From JACRLW01 sp050181465 (GTDB lineage: Bacteria; Planctomycetota; UBA1135; UBA2386), in assembly GCA_050181465.1 (NCBI GenBank), contig JBFXDD010000022.1:1-64000 (forward strand): a stretch of DNA of 64,000 bases. Reading direction: 5' to 3'. The notes under the pieces are model-generated. The model made no database searches. It was not told where the DNA came from and saw nothing but the letters and a program-made list of their open reading frames with translations. Of this stretch, positions 25,513 to 33,539 are shown piece after piece (the first letter of the stretch is position 1; every line of letters starts with the position of its first letter). The position numbers and the translations under genes were made by a program.

Positions 25513-26639
25513 GGGGCGAACTCCGTGGCGAGCCAGCGAGAGATCGCCGTGGTCGACGAATCGTCCGTGCGCGAACGGCGAGCGAGGTAGGCCACCGTCA
25601 ATGCAGGTCGAATCTCGCTCCGCCTGCAGAATGAGCGCAAGGCCGCGAGTTCCGCTTCACTCGGGTCGAGCGTGAGATCCGGATCGAGCCAAGCTTCGAT
25701 CAACGTCTCCGGATCGGTCGCGAGCCGCATGCCCAAGAGCGAACTGCGGTCCTGCGGGAGGTGCAGGGTGACATCGGTCGTCACGACCTCGGCAGCCGAT
25801 CCGGGCCGTGCGCGTGGCAACCCCGCGTCGAGACCGTGTGCCACTAACCGAGGCAGGGTCGGTGACGCATCCGCCAGGAGCGGCAAGAGCGGAATCGGCA
25901 GTCCGCGCCAGACGGCCATTCCGAAGTTGTCGGCAACCCGAAGTGCCGTCGCGCGAAGCGACCGAATCGCGGTCAACTCGACCAACTCGCGTTGCAGTTC
26001 CAAACGCGGTTCGAGCCAGGCCGGCGACGGTGTCTCGGTCCACTCCGCGGCATTGCCGACCAAGTCGTAAGGCCCGTTCGCGACACCACCCGATTCAAAC
26101 GCACCGACGGGAGCGAGGCGGCCGAGTCCGAACTCGATCGCATTGGCCCAACTGCCGCGCGGCGCATCTCCCCAAGGCAACACGTGACGACCGCCGGCAC
26201 TCGCCGCGAAGCGCCACTCGTCGGCTCTTGGCAGCCGGCCAAAGCGCCAATCGGCCCATCGCCGTGCCGTCAGCAGGTCGAGCCCGACCGCCGGCAGCTC
26301 CGGCTCGGTGCCCTGGTTCCAGCGGCGCATGATCTGTCGGGCGGGGTCACCGTCCGGCAACGATGCCAACCATGCCGAGAGATCCGCGCTCGTCGCCTCG
26401 AAGCGATCGAGCAGGAAGGCTCCGCCCGAGTTCGCCGGCCGTGGGTAGTAGACCAGGTCCAGCAGCGCGCCGAAGCGGTTGGATCGAGGCAACGGCGGGG
26501 CCTCGGCCACCGGTCGACAGCCGCAAAGTGCGATCGCCAGGAGGGCGACCCACTCAATCCAGAACGAGGATCGCGACGCGGCGATTGCGCTGCCGTCCTT
26601 CGGCAGTCCCGTTGTCGTGCTTGGGTTGGTGCTCGCCAT
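25509..26639 (-). CDS. Lipoprotein with divergent formylglycine-generating-enzyme-like domain
   Basis: A 376-aa protein with a lipoprotein-type signal (LLAIALCGC, lipid cysteine near 39). Its middle resembles the FGE-sulfatase/SUMF1 fold: RRWADWRFGRLPRADEWRFA, then GGRHVLPWGD, then YDLVGNAAEWTE. The match to the core signatures (RLPTEAEWEYA, WG and GNVWEW) is clear, but the catalytic cysteines of true formylglycine enzymes are not evident. It is probably a surface-attached binding domain. The chosen ATG makes its first 86 bp overlap the end of the OmpA-like gene. A later ATT start would remove the overlap but leave a signal peptide without a positive charge. Its stop overlaps the rsmA start. 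Confidence 0.7.
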   Translation of the reverse strand: MASTNPSTTTGLPKDGSAIAASRSSFWIEWVALLAIALCGCRPVAEAPPLPRSNRFGALLDLVYYPRPANSGGAFLLDRFEATSADLSAWLASLPDGDPARQIMRRWNQGTEPELPAVGLDLLTARRWADWRFGRLPRADEWRFAASAGGRHVLPWGDAPRGSWANAIEFGLGRLAPVGAFESGGVANGPYDLVGNAAEWTETPSPAWLEPRLELQRELVELTAIRSLRATALRVADNFGMAVWRGLPIPLLPLLADASPTLPRLVAHGLDAGLPRARPGSAAEVVTTDVTLHLPQDRSSLLGMRLATDPETLIEAWLDPDLTLDPSEAELAALRSFCRRSEIRPALTVAYLARRSRTDDSSTTAISRWLATEFAP

Positions 26640-27219
26640 AGCCGCTCACCGCGATCCGTTCACGCGGCACGCCCGCCTTCTCGAGGAACTCGCCCACCGC
26701 GAGCGCGCGCTCGACGGAGAGGCGCAGATTCGTTCGCCAGGGACTGCGTGTGATCGGCTCGTTGTCGGTGTGCCCCTCGATGCGAAGCGACTTGCCTTCC
26801 GCGGTCAAGGTCGACACCAGGCTTCGCAGGAGCCGCTCGCCCTCGGTCGTCACCTGGGCCTGGCCCGACGCGAACAGGATCTCGCCTTGCACGCTGAAGA
26901 CAATGCCTTCGGCCGAGCGCTCGAGTTCGACTCCGGCGGGCAACGCGCCTCCCGACATTCCGGCCAGGATCTTCTCGATCCGTTCGCGCTGGGCCTTCAC
27001 CCACTCGGCTTCGGGAACGGTCTTCGCGAGCTCCTCGAGCCGCTGCCGCAGATCGGCATTCTCTTGCTCGAGGCGCCGCAGGTATTCCTGCTGGGCATCC
27101 CGCTGCATCCGCAGGTTGTCGTTGTCGGCGAGGGCGCGCTTGTACTGATCCTGGCTGACGCAGCCGAGGAAGAGCAGGGAACTCAGAACGGCGGAAACAG
27201 CGACGAAGCAGCGGATCAC
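26554..27219 (-). CDS. OmpA-family lipoprotein with coiled coil
   Basis: A 221-aa protein: lipoprotein signal with lipobox FLGC (cysteine about 20), a coiled coil at about 25-75, then a peptidoglycan-binding OmpA/MotB domain (IEGHTDNEPI, LSVERALAVGEFLEKAG, RIAVSGYGEHQP and GRQRNRRVAI). It should tether the outer membrane to peptidoglycan. The GTG at 27219 is set by a strong AGGAGG 6 nt upstream. An in-frame ATG at 27273 would place that ribosome-binding site inside the gene. Two GC-rich hairpins lie just upstream. Confidence 0.88.
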   Translation of the reverse strand: MIRCFVAVSAVLSSLLFLGCVSQDQYKRALADNDNLRMQRDAQQEYLRRLEQENADLRQRLEELAKTVPEAEWVKAQRERIEKILAGMSGGALPAGVELERSAEGIVFSVQGEILFASGQAQVTTEGERLLRSLVSTLTAEGKSLRIEGHTDNEPITRSPWRTNLRLSVERALAVGEFLEKAGVPRERIAVSGYGEHQPKHDNGTAEGRQRNRRVAILVLD

Positions 27220-27224
27220 GAAAC

Positions 27225-27231
27225 CCCTCCT
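27225..27231 (-). promoter_or_regulatory. Strong ribosome-binding site fixing the ompA-like start
   Basis: On the minus strand AGGAGGGG is followed by a few bases and GTG. It is one of the few consensus Shine-Dalgarno sequences in the window and decides the GTG start at 27219 over an upstream ATG. Confidence 0.7.
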
Positions 27232-27240
27232 GGGTAGTGT

Positions 27241-27262
27241 CACCGCGCCGCCCGGCGCGGTG
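27241..27262 (-). promoter_or_regulatory. Perfect GC hairpin in the ompA-like leader
   Basis: CACCGCGCC-GGGC-GGCGCGGTG is a perfect 9-bp stem with a 4-nt loop about 22 nt before the GTG start. It may stabilise or control the transcript; it has no U-tract. Confidence 0.4.
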
Positions 27263-27271
27263 GAAAGCAAC

Positions 27272-27295
27272 AAGGGCCGCCGCCCGGCGACCCTT
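27272..27295 (-). terminator. Hairpin after the 27380-27853 gene, possible terminator
   Basis: On the minus strand AAGGG-TC-GCCG-GGC-CGGC-type pairing ends with CCCTT, followed by GTTGCTTTCC. The stem is good but the U-tract is poor. It lies between the stop of the upstream gene and the OmpA-like gene. Confidence 0.3.
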
Positions 27296-27379
27296 TGGAG
27301 AGGTTAGCAATTCCGACGCAGATCGGAAGAGCGCGGCGCAAAGACTCGCGCGAATCAGACCTGGATCAGCTTGTCGCGG

Positions 27380-27853
27380 TCACTTCGGCGCCCACATCGA
27401 CATGATGCCTTCGGCCGGCAACTCCGCGTTGATCCAGTAGGCCTGGGCGGCGCCGAACAGCATGAGCAGCGCGGTCAGGATCGCCGCACCAACCACCCAG
27501 CCGGGCTCTCCGCTCGGGACCTCGGCCGCGGCGCGGGCACGCGTGTTGCGCGCGGCCGGCGAAGCCGCAGCCTTGCGCGGCGCGGCCTCGAGGATCTCGT
27601 CCTCGTCGTCGGCGAGCAGGGTGTCTTCCGCGGAAATCTCTTCGGTGACCATCCCCGTGTCGTCTTCCAGATCGAGCTCGCTGCCGCGCGCTCGCTTCAA
27701 CTCGGCGACGTCTTCCGGACGGAAGCGCATCGAGTCGCCGTGCTTGAAGGCGCGGATGTCGCCTTCCGAAACCAACTTGCGCAACTCCTCGCTCTGGAGC
27801 TTGAGATCGCGGAGAGCCTTCTCGAAGGAGATGAATTCGTCGTTCTGGGACAC
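27380..27853 (-). CDS. Small membrane protein with excisionase/MerR-like N-terminal domain
   Basis: A 157-aa protein. Residues 5-52 (FEKALRDLKLQSEELRKLV, then GDIRAFKHGDSMRFRPEDVAEL) resemble the helix-turn-helix plus wing found in excisionase-type DNA-binding domains. In planctomycetes such domains also occur fused to membrane segments. An acidic stretch (58-88) and an Ala/Arg linker follow. One transmembrane helix lies around 121-142 (VVGAAILTALLMLFGAAQAYW). DNA binding is inferred from pattern only. The gene is downstream of another small membrane protein on the same strand. Confidence 0.65.
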   Translation of the reverse strand: MSQNDEFISFEKALRDLKLQSEELRKLVSEGDIRAFKHGDSMRFRPEDVAELKRARGSELDLEDDTGMVTEEISAEDTLLADDEDEILEAAPRKAAASPAARNTRARAAAEVPSGEPGWVVGAAILTALLMLFGAAQAYWINAELPAEGIMSMWAPK

Positions 27854-27976
27854 GGTCGTGAGCCTCGGACGCCGGCGAGAGGGGGTGCCGGCGAGATACG
27901 GGGTTGGGGAGTGGGGTTGCCTAGAGTGTAGCCCGCGGACGCAGCTCGTGGCAAAAAAGTCTGCGCGGCGTCTTGG

Positions 27977-28495
27977 TCAGCGACGCTCGGCCGGCGCCGC
28001 GGTGCCGGACCGCCGCGGCTCGATCGCCCGGCGCCCGGCCTTGCCGAACCGCTCCGACAACGCGGAGTAGCTGTACTCGGACTCGTCGTTGTAGCCCTCG
28101 ATCTGCAGGTCGAGATCGATCCGCCGCGCACCCACGAGCGTCACGCGTCGCATGCTGTCGCTGCCGCCGCGTGCCTCGTAGACCGCCAGTTGCTTGTTGA
28201 CCGTATCGATCACGTAGAGCACCGACGTGCCGACGCCGTAGGAGCCGGTGACGGCGAGGATACCGTTCGCAGCGGCTGCCGAACCCCCATCCTCACCGTA
28301 GACCAACGGCGCGCTCTCGGTCTTGGGCGCGTTCACCACCGGTGGCGGGGTCGGTCGCGGGGTCGGGCCCGGGCGGTCCTGCGCAGAGAGCGGATCGGAT
28401 CCTCGTCCCGCGAGATACGAGAGCAACAAGAGCAGAGCAAAGGCAGCGGCGCGCAAGACGACGCGGCTCGACGAAGTCGGCGGAGGGAGAGTCAT
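27977..28495 (-). CDS. Hypothetical membrane-anchored protein
   Basis: A 172-aa protein with one N-terminal membrane helix (about 12-30, VLRAAAFALLLLLSYLAG), a Pro-rich linker (PTPRPTPPPVV) and a small soluble domain. The domain has a YVIDTVNKQLAVYEARGG strand pattern suggesting a few beta strands. The tail is basic. No family is recognised. The ATG at 28495 is directly followed by the signal/anchor. The gene follows the histidine kinase, with a 100-nt leader that contains a strong hairpin. Confidence 0.6.
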   Translation of the reverse strand: MTLPPPTSSSRVVLRAAAFALLLLLSYLAGRGSDPLSAQDRPGPTPRPTPPPVVNAPKTESAPLVYGEDGGSAAAANGILAVTGSYGVGTSVLYVIDTVNKQLAVYEARGGSDSMRRVTLVGARRIDLDLQIEGYNDESEYSYSALSERFGKAGRRAIEPRRSGTAAPAERR

Positions 28496-28521
28496 GTTGC
28501 GAGTGGGCGACGACAAGGGTC

Positions 28522-28560
28522 TGGCGCTGCCATTGGGGTCTTGCAGCGCCAGAGAGGATA
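28522..28560 (-). promoter_or_regulatory. -10-like TATCCT followed by a 9-bp leader hairpin
   Basis: Minus-strand TATCCT (28560-28555) would start transcription near 28549, at the base of a perfect 9-bp stem (TGGCGCTGC, 28551-28543, with its complement at 28530-28522; 12-nt loop). The message for the 27977-28495 gene would then begin with this hairpin. No good -35 is visible. Confidence 0.35.
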
Positions 28561-28596
28561 GCGATTGCGGCCCGGACGGCAGCGATCTCACCGCAA

Positions 28597-30078
28597 TCAT
28601 GCGGCGTCTTGACCGACCGGCAGCCGAATCGTCGTCGCGAAACCGCGCCCCGGCGCAGACTCGATCTCCATCGTGCCACCGTGGTTACGGACGATCGAGT
28701 AGCTGATGAACATCCCGAGCCCGGAGGCATCGGGGCGGCCCTTCCCGGAGAAGAACGGATCCATGACGCGCGGCAACAACTCCGGCGCCATCCCCGGACC
28801 GGTGTCGGCGACGCGCAGTCTCAGCGAACCGTTCTCGACGATTGCGCGGACCTCGATCCGGCGCGGACCGGTCCAACCCTCGAGCACATCGAGTGAGTTG
28901 ATCAGCAGGTTGAGGACGACTTGCTGGAACTCGTGACGATCGCCGATCAGAGTCGGCAGGTCGGCGCGAACGTCCGCATCCCAGGTGACCCCCAAGTTCT
29001 GGATCCGATGTTCGACCAACGCTCGTGCGCCCTCGACGGCTTCGGCGAGGCCGAAGGGTCGCGCTTCGACCGCGCGCGGTGAGAAGTCCAAGACCTTGCG
29101 CGCGATCCGGGCCACTCGCTCGAGTCCATCCCGCACCAGACCGAGATAGACCCGCTCACGCTCCTCGAGCTGCGCACGCTCCTCCAATCGTCGGACCGCG
29201 TTCAACATGCCGCCGATCGGATTGTTGATCTCGTGCGCGATCCCGGCGGCGAGCGTCCCCATCGCCGCCAGCCGTGCCGACTGCACGGCAACCCGCTCGC
29301 CTCGACGCGCTTCTTCGGTCGCGCGAGACACTTCGCGCTGCATCAACTCATGATGGCCTTCGATGCGTTGCGCCATCGCGTTGAACGCCGAACTGAAGAC
29401 ACGCAGCTCCAACTCGGGCGCGAGCGGCATGCGAAGGTCGTAGCGACCTTCGCCGAAAGCCTGGGCGACGGCGCCGAACTCACGCAGGGGACGAAGCACG
29501 CCGCGTCCGATCCACCAATACGCGAGCATGCCGAACACCGCGGTGCCGAGCAGCAGCGGCACCGCGAACGCACTCATGGGCAACTCGGGCGGCGGCGGGA
29601 GAATCGGCGCGAACCACGCCCCGCCGAGCGAGTGACCGCCGACTTCGATCGGCAAGCAAAAGCCACTGCCGACGCGCCGCAGTTCGCCGTCCGCGATCGC
29701 CGCTCGCATCCCGCGACGAATCGATTCGATCGGGAAATCGCCGTGGTCGCGAACCGACGCACCGAGCGGCGAGATCTCGGTCCAGGCGCCGTCGGCGGCA
29801 CGACCGGCGATCACGGCGTCGCGAAAGATCGCACGCAAGCCTCGGCGCACCTCCGGCCCGAGGAGGCGCCGAAGGAACGAATTCGGCGCCATCCGGCCGT
29901 TACCGACTTCGCTGCCGAAGGCCGACCGCAACACACTGTCGTGCACCTGCTCCTGATAGATGCGGCGATTGCGGGCGAGCCAGTCGCGTTGCAGCACCCA
30001 ACTCGTCGTCTGCACCACCCCCAATAGCGCGAGGTTGGTGACGATCAGTGCGGTCAAGAGGCGCGCGCGGAGCGACAC
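28597..30078 (-). CDS. Membrane sensor histidine kinase, NtrB-like
   Basis: A 493-aa kinase with TM1 at 7-27, a periplasmic sensor loop (about 28-168) and TM2 at 170-190. A HAMP-like segment follows, then HisKA with the phospho-acceptor motif AAGIAHEINNPIGGMLN (H282). The HATPase_c domain has N-box NLLINSLDV, G1 DTGPGMAPE and GLGMFIS. The NPIGG form of the H-box is typical of NtrB/AtoS-type partners of sigma-54 activators, so the regulator at 1-933 is a candidate partner, though remote. The start is GTG. The gene starts 16 nt after the PilC stop and is therefore probably in one operon with it. Confidence 0.92.
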   Translation of the reverse strand: MSLRARLLTALIVTNLALLGVVQTTSWVLQRDWLARNRRIYQEQVHDSVLRSAFGSEVGNGRMAPNSFLRRLLGPEVRRGLRAIFRDAVIAGRAADGAWTEISPLGASVRDHGDFPIESIRRGMRAAIADGELRRVGSGFCLPIEVGGHSLGGAWFAPILPPPPELPMSAFAVPLLLGTAVFGMLAYWWIGRGVLRPLREFGAVAQAFGEGRYDLRMPLAPELELRVFSSAFNAMAQRIEGHHELMQREVSRATEEARRGERVAVQSARLAAMGTLAAGIAHEINNPIGGMLNAVRRLEERAQLEERERVYLGLVRDGLERVARIARKVLDFSPRAVEARPFGLAEAVEGARALVEHRIQNLGVTWDADVRADLPTLIGDRHEFQQVVLNLLINSLDVLEGWTGPRRIEVRAIVENGSLRLRVADTGPGMAPELLPRVMDPFFSGKGRPDASGLGMFISYSIVRNHGGTMEIESAPGRGFATTIRLPVGQDAA

Positions 30079-30093
30079 GTGCGTCGTCGCGCC

Positions 30094-31239
30094 TCAGCCC
30101 AGCTTCTGCATGAGCTTGAGCAGCGGTGCCAGCAGGGAGTAGACGATGAATCCGACCACTACGGCGAGAATCACGATGATGAGAGTCTCGAGGGCGCGCA
30201 GGGTCGTGGTGATGGTTCGGTCGACTTCGACCTCGTAACGATCGGCGACACGCTCGAGCATTCGATCGAGTTCACCAGTCTGTTCGCCGACCTCGACCAT
30301 GTTCACCACGATGTCGTCGAACATGCCGGAATGCCCCATCGGCACCGCGATGCCGGCACCCTCACGAATGCTCGCATGGATACCGGTGATCGCCCGGTCC
30401 ATGTGGACGTTTCCGGACGCCGACCGAACGATCTCCAGGGCCCGCAAGTGCGGCACGCCACTGTGGATCAAGGTGCCGAAAGTTCGCGTGAAGCGCGCGA
30501 CCAGGACCTTCTGGATCAGTCGACCGAAGATCGGGATGCGAAGCTTGGCCCGATCGATCATGGCACGATACGCCGGCACCTTGCGACCGAGCACGCCGTG
30601 CAGACCGATCACGACGACGATGCCCAGAAGCCACGCCCACCACGCGCGCTGGAGGTGCGTGCCGATGTCCATCAGCATCTGGGTCGAAGGCGGAAGGGGC
30701 TCACCCCCGAACTGCTGTTCGAAGATCTGCTGGAAGCGCGGGATCACGAACAGGAACACGAGCACGACCACGAGGATCGCGACGATGACGATCGAGATGG
30801 GATACGCCAGCGCTCCCTTCACCTTGCTCTTCACGTCCTCGGCCTTCTCCATGAAGGTGGAGAGACGCCCGAGAATCTCCTCCTGCACGCCACCCGCTTC
30901 GCCGGCTCGCACCATGCTGGTGTAGAGATCGTCGAAGACCCGATCGTGCTTCGCGAATGCCTCCGACAAGGAGGTGCCGCCCTCGACATCCTCCAACACC
31001 TCCGCGACGGTGTTCCGCAGAAGCCCAGCCGACATCTGACCTTCGAGGATTCGAAGGGCCTTCGTGATCGGGATGCCCGCGTCGAGGAGCACGGCGAGCT
31101 GGTTGGTGAACTCGGCAAGTGCGCGCGACGACACTCGTCGCCCGGCGAGAAGGCCGCCGCCACCGGGACCGGACTTGGCTTCGGGGCGCGGCGTCGTCGG
31201 AGGACGAGCGGCCACCTTTCGTTGGAGCTTCTTCGCCAT
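30094..31239 (-). CDS. Type IV pilus / type II secretion inner-membrane protein PilC (GspF)
   Basis: A 381-aa protein with the full two-domain T2SF architecture. Domain one (ALAEFTNQLAVLLDAGIPITKAL, shortened: FTNQLAVLLDAGIP) is followed by a membrane helix around 150-175. Domain two is FTRTFGTLIHSGVPHLRAL, then MVEVGEQTGELDRML, and the last helix is near the C-terminus (LIIVILAVVVGFIVYSLLAP). It is the platform protein around which pilins are extruded. The ATG at 31239 (MAKKLQRK) is preferred; an upstream start adds 20 unlikely residues. A histidine kinase follows 16 nt downstream. No PilB/GspE gene is in the window. Confidence 0.92.
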   Translation of the reverse strand: MAKKLQRKVAARPPTTPRPEAKSGPGGGGLLAGRRVSSRALAEFTNQLAVLLDAGIPITKALRILEGQMSAGLLRNTVAEVLEDVEGGTSLSEAFAKHDRVFDDLYTSMVRAGEAGGVQEEILGRLSTFMEKAEDVKSKVKGALAYPISIVIVAILVVVLVFLFVIPRFQQIFEQQFGGEPLPPSTQMLMDIGTHLQRAWWAWLLGIVVVIGLHGVLGRKVPAYRAMIDRAKLRIPIFGRLIQKVLVARFTRTFGTLIHSGVPHLRALEIVRSASGNVHMDRAITGIHASIREGAGIAVPMGHSGMFDDIVVNMVEVGEQTGELDRMLERVADRYEVEVDRTITTTLRALETLIIVILAVVVGFIVYSLLAPLLKLMQKLG

Positions 31240-31361
31240 CAGCAGAGGGGTCGGACGCGGGGCACCTCGCATCGTGCAGGCTCGCGCACTTCGGGGCAAG
31301 CTCCTGACCGGACAGCTCGAGTGGAACCACGACCGCGGAACGCGACCGCAAACACCCCGCT

Positions 31362-31541
31362 AGCCCGGATTATTCGTGAACGTCGTCGCGAGATCGACAC
31401 AGGTCGATGCCCGGCAAGGAGCTGCGACGGTCGACGACCGAAGCGTAGCTGTAGCTACGCTGCCAGGGAGGAGCCGTCGTAGCGACGCCGCCGGGCGCGA
31501 CTTGTGGCGATCGCAGCAGATGTTCACGAATAATCCGGGCT
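31362..31541 (+). repeat. Inverted-repeat element, copy B (MITE-like)
   Basis: 180 bp with perfect 20-bp terminal inverted repeats (AGCCCGGATTATTCGTGAAC and its complement), flanked by T and A so that both ends read TA-GCCCGG, consistent with a TA duplication. Inner arms nest in order: GCCCGGC with GCCGGGC, CGACGG with CCGTCG, and a tip hairpin GCGTAGCT-GT-AGCTACGC, so the whole unit can fold into one long stem. It lies between the PilC start and the PP2C stop and supplies the last base of that TAG. Confidence 0.9.
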
Positions 31542-32430
31542 AAGCCCCGCTTGCCCCTCGCATCCGCCACCATGCAACCAAGAGTCCGACGAGGGCCGCG
31601 AACAACAGCCACCAGGGCCACCTCGATGGGCGCAACGGCGCCTCCGTCCCGGCCTCGAGGCGCGGCATCGTTTCCGCCGTCGGAACATCGAGTTCCACCT
31701 CCTCGCCGCTCTCGTCGGGCCGATAGTCGAGCACGAGGACGGTCGCGTTGTCGGGTGCGCCCTGACCCAGGACCAGGCGGCACACCTTCTCACAGGCAGG
31801 CTGCGGCGGAGCACCGGCGACGGTGCGGGCCAGCACGTCGTCGTCGAGAACACTCCACACCCCGTCGGTGCAGAGCACGAAGCGATCGCCCGGCGAGAGA
31901 TCGATCGGCAGGAAGTCGCCGTCGCTATCGGTTTGGCCGGCGCCCAGACACCGCGTCAGCATGTGCCGAGGTTCCGTGAGTGCGTGGTCCGCAGTCACCT
32001 GTTCTCGCCGCCCACCTCGCAGCCGGTAGAGGCGCGAGTCGCCGACGTGACCGATCCAGGCCTGATCGCCGGAGATCCACAGCGACGTGAGCGTGGTCCC
32101 CATCTCGGCGAGGCGGACCTGATCGCGCGCGATCGCCGCCAACCGTGCCGCCGCGGCCGCGAAACCGGCGCGCAGGATCGCCTCGCCGTCGGTCGTCGCG
32201 TGGGATTGCACGACGACCTCGCCGAGCGCCCGCAGCGCCGCACGACTCGCCTCGCGTCCGCCGGCCAGACCCCCCATTCCGTCGGCAACCGCGAGCAGGA
32301 TCACGAGAGGTCGTTCGGAATCCGCAGGCAGTGACACGACCAGGAAGTCGTCCTCGTTTTCGGTCCGAACGGCACCGGTGATCGTCGCCGCACCGACATC
32401 GATCCCACTGGCGACGATCAATCGCGTCAT
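31540..32430 (-). CDS. PP2C-type Ser/Thr protein phosphatase, membrane anchored
   Basis: A 296-aa phosphatase with the PP2C metal-binding motifs: RTENEDDF near the N-terminus, AVADGMGG, MGTTLTSLWI, GHVGDSRLYRL, LCTDGVWSVLDDD and DNATVLVLDY. A C-terminal transmembrane helix (about 268-288, WPWWLLFAALVGLLVAWW) places the catalytic domain at the inner face of the membrane. The ATG overlaps the stop of the lipoprotein gene (ATGA). It completes a kinase - lipoprotein - phosphatase cluster and most likely reverses that kinase's phosphorylations. Its TAG stop is shared with the edge of repeat copy B. Confidence 0.92.
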   Translation of the reverse strand: MTRLIVASGIDVGAATITGAVRTENEDDFLVVSLPADSERPLVILLAVADGMGGLAGGREASRAALRALGEVVVQSHATTDGEAILRAGFAAAAARLAAIARDQVRLAEMGTTLTSLWISGDQAWIGHVGDSRLYRLRGGRREQVTADHALTEPRHMLTRCLGAGQTDSDGDFLPIDLSPGDRFVLCTDGVWSVLDDDVLARTVAGAPPQPACEKVCRLVLGQGAPDNATVLVLDYRPDESGEEVELDVPTAETMPRLEAGTEAPLRPSRWPWWLLFAALVGLLVAWWRMRGASGA

Positions 32431-33539
32431 CGTCCGTTCAACTCCACCGTGCTCGAGACCAGCCGACCGCTCACGGTGCGAATGAGGACCTGCAGCATGC
32501 GGGCACCGGTGGGCGGCGACCACCGTGCACGCGCGAGCACCCGACCCGACGGCTCCTCCTCCTGCGAGAGCAGCAACTGGCTGACGAACTGCCCCTCGAG
32601 TTCGGCCGGCGCCGCGACACCATCGACGACGATGCTCGCCGATGCGATGCCTTCGCGGGCGAACACGTCGATGTTCCAATCCGCGCGGTCGCGACTGACT
32701 TCGATCTCCACGCCGAGATTCTCGGCGATATCGCGACGGCAAGCCAGTCCTTTGAGTTCTCGCGCCATGGATCCCAAGAGCCGAGCAATGGTGGGCTCGC
32801 GAAGGCTCTCTACGATCGACTCACCGTCGCTGGCCACCCAGAACGGCGGCACGAGAACGGATTGAAGGAGGCCGACGAAATCCGTTCGTTCGAGCAGCGA
32901 CAACTCGACGATCGCCCCCGAGCCGATCGAGCGATGGAGTAGCCGACCCTCTTCGGCGTCGAAGAGACTGGACTCGAGCACGGCGCGCGACTCGTAGGTG
33001 TGATCCGACACCAAGACCCCGAGACCGACCAGCAGCCAGGTCGCCGCGGTCAACGGCCACCGCTCGTTGATTCCATAGTCCTCGATGCCGCCGTCCACCA
33101 CCCGGTGCAGGACGAGGACGAAGTCGTGGCCGCCTTTCCGCGCGCGGGCAAGCAGGGCCGCGACGCGTGGGTCACTCAGTGGAAGGCCATCGCGAACCGA
33201 ACCGAGTTCGAGCCATAGACGGGCATCCTCGTTCGCCATGGGCTCCACCGCGACACGTGTGAACACTCGCGTCGATCGCAGTGCGGTCGCCAACTCGTCA
33301 TGAGTGATGAGGATCGCCCCGGACGCCGCAGGGAACGTGCTCGCCAGGGGATTCGACGAACCCGCCGAAGGACTCGAACTCTCGACGACGGCGCCGCCCA
33401 CGACCAAGACCGAGTACGGCAACGACGGCTGCTCGACGAGGGGATCACCTTCCTGGCCGGAGAACCAACTGCAAGACGTCAGGACCGCAAGACACGCGGC
33501 CGCGCTACCGAGCGATCGAGTTCGAGACGACGATCTCAT
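32427..33539 (-). CDS. Lipoprotein between Ser/Thr kinase and PP2C genes
   Basis: A 370-aa protein with a lipoprotein signal (ACLAVLTSC, lipid cysteine about 22). Residues 40-200 contain a region like ITHDELATALRSTRVFTRV and VLVLHRVVDGGIEDYG, suggesting a compact alpha/beta fold. A hydrophobic stretch at about 142-160 (PLTAATWLLVGLGVLV) could be a buried helix or a membrane segment. The C-terminal third is beta-rich. No family is recognised. Both ends overlap neighbouring genes by 4 bp (ATGA), so its stoichiometry is tied to the kinase and phosphatase. A sensory or accessory role is inference. Confidence 0.75.
   Translation of the reverse strand: MRSSSRTRSLGSAAACLAVLTSCSWFSGQEGDPLVEQPSLPYSVLVVGGAVVESSSPSAGSSNPLASTFPAASGAILITHDELATALRSTRVFTRVAVEPMANEDARLWLELGSVRDGLPLSDPRVAALLARARKGGHDFVLVLHRVVDGGIEDYGINERWPLTAATWLLVGLGVLVSDHTYESRAVLESSLFDAEEGRLLHRSIGSGAIVELSLLERTDFVGLLQSVLVPPFWVASDGESIVESLREPTIARLLGSMARELKGLACRRDIAENLGVEIEVSRDRADWNIDVFAREGIASASIVVDGVAAPAELEGQFVSQLLLSQEEEPSGRVLARARWSPPTGARMLQVLIRTVSGRLVSSTVELNGR

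Noticed and set aside
27948..27990. Minus-strand TTTTTT after the 27977-28495 gene as an intrinsic terminator
   Set aside because: The only hairpin near it is short, contains the stop codon in its loop and is separated from the T-run by about nine bases.
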